Shown here: piece by piece, positions 31,005-38,796 of the stretch
Numbering within the stretch: the first letter of the stretch is position 1
How the letters are laid out: every line of letters begins with the position of its first letter
Assembly (NCBI RefSeq): GCF_008011855.1
Contig: NZ_VOUX01000033.1
Location: 992,001 to 1,056,000 of the forward strand
Direction of reading: 5' to 3'
DNA: 64,000 nt
Source: Serratia bockelmannii
GTDB lineage: Bacteria > Pseudomonadota > Gammaproteobacteria > Enterobacterales > Enterobacteriaceae
Notes under the pieces: generated by a model
Told to the model about the DNA's origin: nothing
What the model saw: only the letters and a program-made list of their open reading frames with translations
Databases searched by the model: none
Made by a program: the position numbers and the translations under genes

Positions 31005-31154
31005 CAGGCTGTGTGAAAACTCTGCCCTAGAACTGAAGTGCGCGCATCTACGCAAAATCTGGAATTGCTCGACTGGTTAGTTTACGTATGAGCGCAGTTT
31101 TCAGCCCTGTTTTAGTCGCAGTTTAATCTACCAAAACAGTTTTCACACAGTCTG
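31005..31154. mobile_element. 150-bp MITE-like element with 17-bp terminal inverted repeats
   Basis: Termini CAGGCTGTGTGAAAACT (31005-31021) and its complement at 31138-31154 match at 16 of 17 positions. No coding capacity lies between. The size and terminal repeats fit a miniature inverted-repeat element; its parent IS is not in the window. It lies 7 bp from the IS110 relic. Confidence 0.55.
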
Positions 31155-31247
31155 GGCTCGGAGCGGACAGGCTCAGGAGTATGATGTCCGCTATAAGCGA
31201 ACAGCGGAAGTTCGCATAGAATAAAAATGGCAATGTTGCTTACATCG

Positions 31248-32219
31248 TCAGAGCTGGCAGTGAAATGTTGACCATTTTGCAGGATGTCCGATGAATTCAC
31301 GCAATGCGTCGAGAAATACCGTGACTCTGGCAGGTGGGTGACGTAACGCGCGTAGCGCATATATTCCTGTAGATACATGTGGTTGCGATGACATTTCCGG
31401 AAAGAGTTGTACCAGCGCGCCACTGTTAATCTCATCTCCCGCCACCCAGTCCGGCAGGAACGCGATCCCCATCCCTTCGACCGCTGCCTGACGCATTGCT
31501 TCGAAATCATCACAGCCAAACATAGGCAGGCCCGAGTTTTCTCTGGCCGGATGGCCAATCACGCTCGACCAGCAAAGCAGATCCGCACCGTACAGCTTAT
31601 CGATTAACCGATGTGAGGCGATGTCGTCCAGCGAGGCGGGAATCCCCGCGCTTTCCAGATAGGCAGGGCTTGCGCACAGCACACGTATTTGCGTTGCTAT
31701 TTTGCTGGCAATCAACGTGCTGTCGGCCATATTACCAATACGGATGACAACATCAAGGCGTTCAGCGACGGGGTCTGCCAACCGTTCGGTCAGATCCAAA
31801 TCGAAGCTCAGCGCCGGATACTGTCGGGAGAGTTTTGCCATAACCGGCAGCACATAGCGTTTACCAAATGTGGGATAACACGCCACTCTCAGCACACCGG
31901 TTACTTCGCCCTTCATTGACGCCAGTTCCTGCTGCGTATCCTCCAGTGAATCGAGGATCCGTCTGGCGCGAATCAGCAACATTTCCCCGGCATCCGTCAG
32001 GGTTAAATGCCGTGTAGATCGCAAAAAAAGCGGGGTATCGAGGTATGCTTCCAGCGCATCAATCTGCCGTCCTATCGAGGAGGGCGTGCGTCCGCGACGG
32101 CGACCAGCACCCGAAAAACTGCTTTCACGGGCGACATCGACAAAGACTCCAAGGAACTCGGCAAATTTCTCTGATTGCATCTGTGCATTTCTTGCATAGC
32201 TGTTGTGGGGAGAAGCCAT
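31248..32219 (-). CDS. LysR-family regulator (divergent to the aldehyde dehydrogenase operon)
   Basis: 323 residues from the first ATG; a second at codon 14 (MQSEKFAEFL) sits nearer the conserved domain and is equally possible. The helix-turn-helix reads GVFVDVARESSFSGAGRRRG with TPSSIGRQIDALEAYLDTPL. The effector domain spans about 100-305. It is divergent, with an 82-bp gap, to the 32302-35129 operon, which it presumably controls. The Arg/Gly-rich helix 2 is slightly unusual for the family. Confidence 0.9.
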   Translation of the reverse strand: MASPHNSYARNAQMQSEKFAEFLGVFVDVARESSFSGAGRRRGRTPSSIGRQIDALEAYLDTPLFLRSTRHLTLTDAGEMLLIRARRILDSLEDTQQELASMKGEVTGVLRVACYPTFGKRYVLPVMAKLSRQYPALSFDLDLTERLADPVAERLDVVIRIGNMADSTLIASKIATQIRVLCASPAYLESAGIPASLDDIASHRLIDKLYGADLLCWSSVIGHPARENSGLPMFGCDDFEAMRQAAVEGMGIAFLPDWVAGDEINSGALVQLFPEMSSQPHVSTGIYALRALRHPPARVTVFLDALREFIGHPAKWSTFHCQL

Positions 32220-32301
32220 CTTATCAGTGATGTGCGCTGAACTTAAGATCCCCTCAGCCGAATGACATTACACAAACACGCACACACTGAGGATAACGAC
32301 C

Positions 32302-33741
32302 ATGCAAAATCATCAATACGATCCCCTTTATCTATTCATCGACGGTGACTGGATTGAAGCGGGCAATCGCGACACTGTCGCTGTGATTAACCCCGCAACC
32401 GAAGCCACTATCGGCCGCTTGCCGCTCGCGACCGCCGCCGACCTTGAACGTGCCCTGTCAGCCACCCGTTCTGGCTTTGACATCTGGCGCCGTACCGTGC
32501 CTGCCGAACGCGCCCGCATCATGAAGAATGCCGCTGCCCTGATGCGCGAACGCGCTGAACATATTGCCTCGTTGATGACGCTGGAAGAAGGGAAGCCCCT
32601 GGCTGAAAGCCGCGACGAAGTATTGCGTGCAGCCGACTATTTTGAATGGTTTGCGGAGGAAGCCCGCCGCATTGATGGGCGCGTTGTACCGTCAAATCGC
32701 CCCGGTGTACTGCAACTGGTCAAAAAAGAGCCCATCGGCCCGGTTGCCGCCTTCACTCCGTGGAATTTCCCGGCCATTACCCCGGCACGCAAATTATCAG
32801 CGGCGCTGGCCGCAGGTTGTAGCGTGATCCTGAAACCCGGTGAAGAGAGCCCGGCGACGGCGCTGGCTCTGGCACGCTGCCTGGATGATGCCGGTCTGCC
32901 TGAAGGCGTACTGCAAATTGTGTTTGGCGTACCGGATCAGGTTTCCGCCACGCTGATCGCCTCACCGGTTATTCGCAAAGTGGCATTCACCGGTTCTGTA
33001 CCGGTAGGTCGACTGCTGTCTGAGCGTGCTGCCGCCGGTGTTAAACCGATTACCCTGGAACTGGGCGGCCACGGACCGGTGCTGGTTTTTGCCGATGCCG
33101 ACATTGATGCGGCGGCAACTGGCGGAGCGGCTAACCGTTTTCGGGGCACCGGCCAAATCTGTATCTCTTCAACCCGTTTTCTTATTCAGCGAGGTGTTTA
33201 CACACAGTTTGTCGAACGCTTCGTGAGTGCGACGGAGCAACTGATTATCGGCGATGGCATAGCGGAAGGCACTCAGGTGGGGCCGCTGGCGAATATCCGC
33301 CAACTGGAAAAAATGGAATCGCTGATTGCCGATGCTGTTGCCCTGGGCGCGAAAGTGCTCACTGGAGGGAAACGGCTCAACCGTCCTGGCTTTTTCTTTG
33401 AACCTACGGTGCTTACCGATGTGCCGATGGAAGCACGGATCATGCACGAAGAACCCTTTGGCCCGATCGCCGTGATGCGTCCGTTCGACGCGCTTGAGGA
33501 CGGGCTGGCAGAAGCAAACCGTCTGCCGTATGCCCTGTCAGCTTACGCTTTTACGCGTGACGCCCGTACCGTGCTGGATGTTGGCGATGGCCTTGAGGCC
33601 GGAATGATCGGCATTAATCAGTACCGCATGGTGGCGACGGAACTGCCTTTCGGCGGCATGAAAGAAAGCGGACATGGTTCGGAGGGCGGTCGGGAAGGTC
33701 TCAGCCATTATCTGGTGAATAAATTCATCAGCCAAATCTAA
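32302..33741 (+). CDS. NAD(P)-dependent aldehyde dehydrogenase, succinate-semialdehyde type
   Basis: 479-residue aldehyde dehydrogenase resembling the GabD/SSADH group. Seen are the cofactor segments FTPWNFPAITPARK and FTGSVPVGRLL, the general-base Glu in TLELGGHGPVLVF and the catalytic Cys in GTGQICISSTRF. First gene of a three-gene operon with a carboxymuconolactone decarboxylase-like protein and a quinone reductase, under the divergent LysR. The substrate is uncertain: semialdehydes are likely, but other small aldehydes are possible. Confidence 0.92.
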   Translation: MQNHQYDPLYLFIDGDWIEAGNRDTVAVINPATEATIGRLPLATAADLERALSATRSGFDIWRRTVPAERARIMKNAAALMRERAEHIASLMTLEEGKPLAESRDEVLRAADYFEWFAEEARRIDGRVVPSNRPGVLQLVKKEPIGPVAAFTPWNFPAITPARKLSAALAAGCSVILKPGEESPATALALARCLDDAGLPEGVLQIVFGVPDQVSATLIASPVIRKVAFTGSVPVGRLLSERAAAGVKPITLELGGHGPVLVFADADIDAAATGGAANRFRGTGQICISSTRFLIQRGVYTQFVERFVSATEQLIIGDGIAEGTQVGPLANIRQLEKMESLIADAVALGAKVLTGGKRLNRPGFFFEPTVLTDVPMEARIMHEEPFGPIAVMRPFDALEDGLAEANRLPYALSAYAFTRDARTVLDVGDGLEAGMIGINQYRMVATELPFGGMKESGHGSEGGREGLSHYLVNKFISQI

Positions 33742-33782
33742 AACACACTGGCACTAATGACAGAATATAAGAGGAACTGACC

Positions 33783-34109
33783 ATGAAAGCTGTTGATTTT
33801 ACTCGCCCGCGTGAAGCTGCACGCGCATTTACTCCTAAACTGTCCGGCTTCGTTGAGCAACCACTGTATTCCGATGTCTGGACAGATCCGGACCTGGCAC
33901 CACGCGACCGTAGTCTGATTACCATCGCCTGTCTTATCGCGCTGAATCATTCCAATGAGCTACCGGCCCACCTGCGTCGCGGCATTGAAAACGGGCTGAC
34001 CAAAACAGAAATTTCCGCCCTGATTACGCACATGGCGTTTTATGCAGGCTTCCCGGCAGCGATTACCGCTTCTGGTTATGCCAATGCCACGTTTGAAGAA
34101 CAGGCCTGA
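33783..34109 (+). CDS. Carboxymuconolactone decarboxylase family protein
   Basis: 108-residue CMD/AhpD-like protein. The family helix pattern is clear in DLAPRDRSLITIACLIALNH, followed by LPAHLRRGIENGLTKTEISAL and ITHMAFYAGFPAA. The AhpD-type CxxC pair is absent, so a peroxidase role is unlikely; it is closer to the CMD branch (gamma-carboxymuconolactone or hydroperoxide-linked). It lies 41 bp after the aldehyde dehydrogenase and 39 bp before the quinone reductase, within the same operon. Confidence 0.9.
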   Translation: MKAVDFTRPREAARAFTPKLSGFVEQPLYSDVWTDPDLAPRDRSLITIACLIALNHSNELPAHLRRGIENGLTKTEISALITHMAFYAGFPAAITASGYANATFEEQA

Positions 34110-34148
34110 ACGACGGCTATCCATCTTCTTATTTCGGGAAAGAGAATC

Positions 34149-35129
34149 ATGAAAGCAATCACTTTTGAACAATTCGGTCCGGCCGATGTACTTAATATCA
34201 GTGAAGTCGCAGACCCACAGCTGCGCCCCAATGATCTGCTGGTTCGCACGCGGGCAGCGGGGGTCAACCGGGCCGATCTAACTCACCGACGCGGCGGGTA
34301 TGGCCGCCCTGATTTTGGCGACTCGACGATTATGGGGCTGGAAATCGCCGGTGACGTTATTGCCGTCGGGGAGAATGTAAAAGGCTACAACTTGGGTGAC
34401 CGTATTATGGGTATCGTCGGGGGCGGGGCTTACGCTGAAATGGCCCGCATTGATTACCGGATGGCTATGCCAGTGCCGGAAGGTATGGACTATATCCATG
34501 CGGCGGCCATTGCCGAGGTCTTTGTAACCGCGCATGAAGCGCTTATCCATCTGGGGAAACTGAAGCCCACGGAAACGGTACTGATCCACGCCGGGGCCGG
34601 CGGTGTGGGAGGTGCCGCCGTGCAACTGGCGCATGCGACAGGCGCGACGGTAATCACCACCGCGAATGCTGCAGCACACGATCTCGTTCGCCGTCTGGGT
34701 GCCGATCACGCCATTGATTACGTGACAGAAGACTTCTCCGAGGTTGTCGCCAGCAGTACGGATAACAAGGGGGTTGATCTTATTCTCGATTTTATTGGCG
34801 CGCCTTATTTTGAACGAAACGTGAATGCACTCAACTTTGGTGGACGTCTGGTGCAGATTGGCATCATGGGGGGGATTGAAAACGCGAAGATCCCGCTGGA
34901 TCGGGTGTTGTACCGCCATCTGCAGATTATAGGTACGGTAATGAAATCGCGTTCGCAAGAAGTGAAACATGAGATGTCCCGTCGCTTTAAAGAGTGCTGG
35001 TTAACTCGCTTCGGTAAAGATGGGCTGAGCCCGGTGATTGACAGCGTATTTCCGCTGGCTGAAGCCAGCAAAGCTCACCAGCGTATGGAAGACGGCCTCA
35101 ATGTCGGAAAAATTGTGTTGACGATGTAG
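34149..35129 (+). CDS. Quinone oxidoreductase (zinc-free MDR family)
   Basis: 326 residues of the medium-chain dehydrogenase/reductase superfamily, quinone oxidoreductase (QorA/PIG3) branch. The N-terminal GroES-like domain has TRAAGVNRADLTHRRGGYGR, and the Rossmann domain starts at VLIHAGAGGVGGAAVQLAHA. No zinc-binding cysteines are present, as expected for this branch. It would reduce quinones or enones with NADPH. Third gene of the operon, ending before a 9-bp-stem hairpin. Confidence 0.92.
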   Translation: MKAITFEQFGPADVLNISEVADPQLRPNDLLVRTRAAGVNRADLTHRRGGYGRPDFGDSTIMGLEIAGDVIAVGENVKGYNLGDRIMGIVGGGAYAEMARIDYRMAMPVPEGMDYIHAAAIAEVFVTAHEALIHLGKLKPTETVLIHAGAGGVGGAAVQLAHATGATVITTANAAAHDLVRRLGADHAIDYVTEDFSEVVASSTDNKGVDLILDFIGAPYFERNVNALNFGGRLVQIGIMGGIENAKIPLDRVLYRHLQIIGTVMKSRSQEVKHEMSRRFKECWLTRFGKDGLSPVIDSVFPLAEASKAHQRMEDGLNVGKIVLTM

Positions 35130-35595
35130 AGGACGCAAACAATAAGGCGACTTTTCCTGCCTTTTCGTCACTAACCCCCTTCGCTATCTGGCATGAACAG
35201 CCCGCGCAATATTCTCTGGGCTGTTCAATGTCAGAGGATGTATGAAGTACCGTCAAAAAAGCATCACTAATGGGTTAAAAGTGATACCAGAGTATTGCTG
35301 TTACATTGTTTGTCAAAGCTAAGTTCAGATGTCCGCTCATGGCACCAAACTGCTGTAGGCGAAGCCCATCAGGCTGCTTCGAGCGAACAGCTGACAAAAG
35401 GCCAAATGACGAAACGTCGTAGACAAGCGGCTGCACAAAAGATCCAGATGCATCCCGTCAGTCCAACAATACGGCAGGTTCGTCTTTCCTGGGTTACATC
35501 AACTCTGCTGGAGATTTGTCATGCAAATAAGATGCAAAGCTCGTTTTATCAGCATGTCGAGTATTATTCTGTGAACAATTCTCAGGAGGTAAAAT
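35130..35595. other. Intergenic region with a terminator and no recognised gene
   Basis: 466 bp between the quinone reductase and the PTS IIB-like gene. Apart from the hairpin at 35195-35226 it has no convincing coding potential. Short stretches such as GATGTCCGCTC and GAGCGAACAG recur near 31.2 and 36.06 kb, suggesting scrambled remnants of a dispersed sequence. Confidence 0.5.
35195..35226 (+). terminator. Hairpin after the aldehyde dehydrogenase operon
   Basis: A perfect 9-bp stem GAACAGCCC/GGGCTGTTC with a 14-nt loop, 66 bp after the quinone reductase stop. The T tract is poor, so intrinsic termination is only likely, not certain. Confidence 0.5.
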
Positions 35596-35910
35596 ATGAA
35601 AAAGCTTCTGGTATGTTGTTTGTTTGGTAATACAGCAAATTCTCTCGCCAAAAGGATGCAGTTGCTGGCAGAAAAAAAGGACTACAATCTCATTATTAGC
35701 GCTGTGGGTCTGGATAATTTTGCCAGTGTAGCTCCCGCTTTTGACGGTTTTCTGATTGCACCACACATTCAGTACAAGGTCTCCGAGATTGAAAAAATTG
35801 TCGGGGACTCTCGTTCAATTGCAATTATTGAAAGTCTGCCCTATGCGTCACTCAACGCGGAGAAAGTTTTAGCGTTTGTGATGGAACAGATGCCTGAACT
35901 GACATTCTGA
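35596..35910 (+). CDS. Orphan PTS lactose/cellobiose-type IIB-like protein
   Basis: 104 residues matching the PTS IIB lactose/cellobiose fold: KKLLVCCLFGNTANSLAKRM resembles the P-loop with the phosphorylated cysteine (here a Cys-Cys pair at 7-8), followed by the YNLIISAVGLDNF and FDGFLIAPHIQYK segments. In a true IIB the cysteine is phosphorylated by IIA and passes the phosphate to the sugar at IIC. AGGAGG 7-8 nt upstream makes the start certain. No IIA or IIC gene lies nearby, so it is either a leftover of a PTS operon or a regulatory phosphoprotein. Confidence 0.8.
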   Translation: MKKLLVCCLFGNTANSLAKRMQLLAEKKDYNLIISAVGLDNFASVAPAFDGFLIAPHIQYKVSEIEKIVGDSRSIAIIESLPYASLNAEKVLAFVMEQMPELTF

Positions 35911-35916
35911 TACCAA

Positions 35917-35939
35917 AGGCCGCATGGCTTATGCGGCCT
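35917..35939 (+). terminator. Terminator hairpin of the IIB-like gene
   Basis: A perfect 9-bp stem AGGCCGCAT/ATGCGGCCT with a 5-nt loop, 6 bp after the stop codon. It is followed by CCCCTCTTAT rather than a pure T run. Confidence 0.6.
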
Positions 35940-36126
35940 CCCCTCTTATGTATGGAGTTTGTGCATAGCGCTGTAACCGACGTCCATAAATTAAAAACTG
36001 TGATGTACGTAATTTCCGCTTCTGGCACAGAGCTGTCCACGGCTACGATCAAGGACAGCTTTGAGCGAACAGCGGAAGTTCGGAACGTATACTTACATCG
36101 AGGCGTCTTGAGCAATGGGGTGCAGG

Positions 36127-36360
36127 TCACTGGCATAAAAGGCGCGTCAGGTTTTCCGTATCCGCTCTGGTACCTTCATTGTCCAATGCACTTATCCGCG
36201 ACTTCGTTTTCTCGATCTCATGAGAGACTCAGGCGACATCTTCAGCTTTTGCGCATAGGACAATCACCATTCCGCTGGTATCGACCTCCACAATGTCCCC
36301 AGGTTCGGCATGCATGCTACTGATGGAGACAGGCTGGTTTACTGACCTGTCCCCTGTCCC
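36127..36360 (-). pseudogene. RraA-family protein remnant (C-terminal fragment with an in-frame stop)
   Basis: On the minus strand, one frame reads NQPVSISSMHAEPGDIVEVD then TSGMVIVLCAKAEDVA, stop, and continues in frame as VSHEIEKTKSRISALDNEG. This matches the C-terminal end of RraA/dimethylmenaquinone methyltransferase-like proteins (PVSIGG..V.PGD.V..D..GVVV, then a terminal helix). The N-terminal part is missing and a TGA interrupts the last helix, so it is a relic. RraA-like enzymes include oxaloacetate decarboxylase/HMG aldolase types, which may hint at the former content of this cluster. Confidence 0.65.
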
Positions 36361-36701
36361 TACCGGATCACATAAAGCGACCTCTGGTAAACATCGAATA
36401 CATATATCATGAGCTGTATCGTGCTGACGTCCGAGTTCGGCATCTTGCTAAGCATCTTAATCGCTTGTGAGCTATGACCTCCTGACGGCATAGAATCTAT
36501 GCATCTTTAAGAGTACCCAAGTATAGAAGCATAGCTTTCAGTAATTATTGAGTATGAAGGACTGATCAAAAGAAACAATATAGGTAATCATCATAAAAGT
36601 TATTTCTCTCGTACTAAATAACCGTTATAGACTGAAATCACGGAACGATTGACCGAAGTGAAATCAACATTCAGCAATTCAATTAACGGGGGAGCGACCA
36701 T
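36361..36701. other. Intergenic region upstream of the cupin operon
   Basis: 341 bp, AT-rich, without a credible gene. It must contain the promoter of the 36702-39678 operon; no clear operator or repeat was found by eye. Confidence 0.5.
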
Positions 36702-37421
36702 ATGGAAATCCACAACCGGACTCCAAATGTATATGACCTGCTTGAAATAAACAAAATCCTACTTTCAACTTCAAATAATGGTGAGTCATTTGAGAAAGAC
36801 TTACATCTCAATGGATTCATAGAAAAACCATGGGGATATGAGTATAGAGTTTATTGTGATTCTATTTTTGATGTATGGCGCCTTCATATATCAAAGAATC
36901 TATCCACTTCAATGCATTGTCATATACTGAAAGTCACCGTCCTTATATGCCTAAATGGTGATGGCGAGACCAGATTTCTTGATGGTACACATCAGGCGTT
37001 AAAATCTGGCGACAGCATATATATTGCAAAAGGTGTGTTCCATCAGACTATTTCTGGAAAATCAGGCATCGAATTAATTGAAGTTGAAAACCCAAGAAAC
37101 AAATTCGACTTACTCAGACTTAAAGATAATTATGGCCGGCAAAATATGGCATATGAAAAGAAATCACAGGAACATGATCTTTTACCTCCTTTGCAACAGA
37201 TATCTGCAGGCACATTGATCAGAGAACATGACCTACACAAATTAGCATACTTCTCCGTCAAAAATCTTGATAGAAAAATGTTGAATGACGAGGATGATTT
37301 TATTTTTATTTCATTAGATGTAAAAAGCCATCTAATGGGAAAAATTCATATCCTACGAGCTAAAGATGCCATCTCAGAAATGTACTGTGGTCAGAATGTA
37401 TTTTTAATTAACGTCCCGTAA
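36702..37421 (+). CDS. Cupin-domain protein
   Basis: 239 residues, low GC. A single cupin barrel lies in about residues 43-125: KPWGYEYRVYCDSIFDVWRL, then MHCHILKVTVLICLNGDGET with metal-ligand histidines 72 and 74, and a second motif SGDSIYIAKGVFHQTI with His114. This resembles type II phosphomannose isomerase cupins and sugar-acid-type isomerases. The glutamate usual in motif 1 is not evident. The C-terminal half (about 150-239) is not recognised. GGGGGAG before the ATG gives a strong start. First gene of a four-gene unit; the next start is 22 bp downstream. No specific reaction can be assigned. Confidence 0.75.
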   Translation: MEIHNRTPNVYDLLEINKILLSTSNNGESFEKDLHLNGFIEKPWGYEYRVYCDSIFDVWRLHISKNLSTSMHCHILKVTVLICLNGDGETRFLDGTHQALKSGDSIYIAKGVFHQTISGKSGIELIEVENPRNKFDLLRLKDNYGRQNMAYEKKSQEHDLLPPLQQISAGTLIREHDLHKLAYFSVKNLDRKMLNDEDDFIFISLDVKSHLMGKIHILRAKDAISEMYCGQNVFLINVP

Positions 37422-37442
37422 CGCAATAAGAAGGAAAATGAC

Positions 37443-38018
37443 ATGTCTAATCCGACACGAGTAGTGATAATCACTGGTCCAGGTTTTCAGGATCACGATG
37501 TAGTTTATACTTACTATCGTTCTAAAGAGGAAGGATACGATATATCTATTGCAACAAAGGATGGAAGTGCAGTGATAGGGAAATATGGCATCACTGTTCC
37601 TATGGATAAAAGATCCAAAGACAATATTAATTTTGATCAACTCAACGCCACTGATTTTGATGCTGTTATTCTCACTGGCGGTCATGAAGCGCCTGATAGA
37701 GTTCGCCAAGATCAGAGAGTTAAAGATTTTCTAAAACAGATGGTAACACAGGGGAAAGTTGTGGCTGGGCTCTGCCATGGTCCCTGGATTATGATTTCTG
37801 CCGGTATTCTAAGAGACAAACTCGCCTGCGCTTATGTTGGTCTGAAAGACGATAGGGTTAATTCCGGCGCTAACGTAATTGAAGCAGATGTAGTTGTCGA
37901 CGGGAATATCATAACTTGCTCCTATTATGCCGAATGTGGAAAATTTATGCGTCAGACATTCGATGCAATAGATAGATGGAAGCGCGGAGAAACTCTTAAA
38001 GAACCGCTGGTGGTATAA
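37443..38018 (+). CDS. DJ-1/PfpI family protein
   Basis: 191 residues with the DJ-1/PfpI fold. The nucleophile-elbow sequence VVAGLCHGPW places Cys111 and His112. The upstream strand AVILTGGHEAPDRVR is typical. The conserved Glu that normally hydrogen-bonds the cysteine (GFED-type) appears as Gln16 in GPGFQDHDV, an unusual substitution. Family members are deglycases, amidohydrolase-like enzymes (isonitrile hydratase) or chaperones. The start has AAGGA upstream. Placed 22 bp after the cupin gene and 5 bp before the HAD gene, so clearly co-transcribed. Confidence 0.88.
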   Translation: MSNPTRVVIITGPGFQDHDVVYTYYRSKEEGYDISIATKDGSAVIGKYGITVPMDKRSKDNINFDQLNATDFDAVILTGGHEAPDRVRQDQRVKDFLKQMVTQGKVVAGLCHGPWIMISAGILRDKLACAYVGLKDDRVNSGANVIEADVVVDGNIITCSYYAECGKFMRQTFDAIDRWKRGETLKEPLVV

Positions 38019-38022
38019 TTCG

Positions 38023-38754
38023 ATGTTAATAGCAATGGATTTCGACGGGGTCGTGGTTGATGGAGTAGACGAATGCATGCTAATTACATGGAATGTATTA
38101 CATGACAGACCTCTCAGTGATTTTAACAAAAATGTACTTCAAAAAATACCAAGTCTGATGGCTAAACGGTTCAGGAAATTAAGGAATTTTGTACGTCACG
38201 ACGGTCACTTTATTTCCTCATTCACCGAATTTGGTAATGAGGCTATAGATAATGACAGATTCACTGCCATATATGAATCGATTCCAACTGAAGAAAAGGA
38301 AATATTTAGGGATAAGTTCATCCAGTATAGGAACCTGGCAAGAAGTATTTACCCTAGTTTTTGGGCTGAACTACACCGTCCGCTATTGGATGTTTCAAAT
38401 TTATTTGAAACAGCTAATGATATCTATATTGTGTTGGGAAAGGATGAGGAGTCAATATCATTCATTCTAAGTAAATATGGTTTAAACATACCCGCGAATA
38501 AAATTTATGGGAGGATGACCGATAAAAACAAGACTCTCACCTTGCTAAAATCGATAGCCTTCGATAAAAACGAGGAGATTATATTTATTGATGACAATAT
38601 CCAAAATGTTATTGATGCATTAGATCATGGCATTCAATCATTTTGGGCTAATTGGGGATACAACATCCCTGAGCATAAATTAATGGCCCTTCAAAAAGGA
38701 ATTAATGAATTTAATACCGAGGATCTCTTGAAATTAGTCAAGAAACCCTCTTAA
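38023..38754 (+). CDS. HAD-superfamily hydrolase
   Basis: 243 residues. Motif I is AMDFDGVVVDG with Asp6 (nucleophile) and Asp8. Motif IV is EIIFIDDNIQNVIDAL near residue 190. An alpha-helical cap lies between about residues 20 and 120. This is the layout of small-molecule phosphatases of the haloacid dehalogenase superfamily, cytoplasmic. It begins 5 bp after the PfpI gene. The substrate is unknown; next to a cupin and a deacetylase, a phosphorylated sugar or amino-sugar derivative is plausible. Confidence 0.8.
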   Translation: MLIAMDFDGVVVDGVDECMLITWNVLHDRPLSDFNKNVLQKIPSLMAKRFRKLRNFVRHDGHFISSFTEFGNEAIDNDRFTAIYESIPTEEKEIFRDKFIQYRNLARSIYPSFWAELHRPLLDVSNLFETANDIYIVLGKDEESISFILSKYGLNIPANKIYGRMTDKNKTLTLLKSIAFDKNEEIIFIDDNIQNVIDALDHGIQSFWANWGYNIPEHKLMALQKGINEFNTEDLLKLVKKPS

Positions 38755-38796
38755 CGCGATATTATTTCAATTTTTCTGTATGAGGAGTAATAACCC

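Noticed and set aside
30554..31005. Short minus-strand frames around 30.6-31.0 kb as possible genes
   Set aside because: They derive from fused ends of the internally deleted IS110 element and do not encode a complete protein.
35295..35630. 111-codon open frame upstream of the PTS IIB-like gene
   Set aside because: No ribosome site, no recognisable domain, and it overlaps the well-supported start of the next gene.
35931..36323. 130-codon plus-strand frame
   Set aside because: Lies antisense to the RraA-like remnant and has no coding character or start signal of its own.
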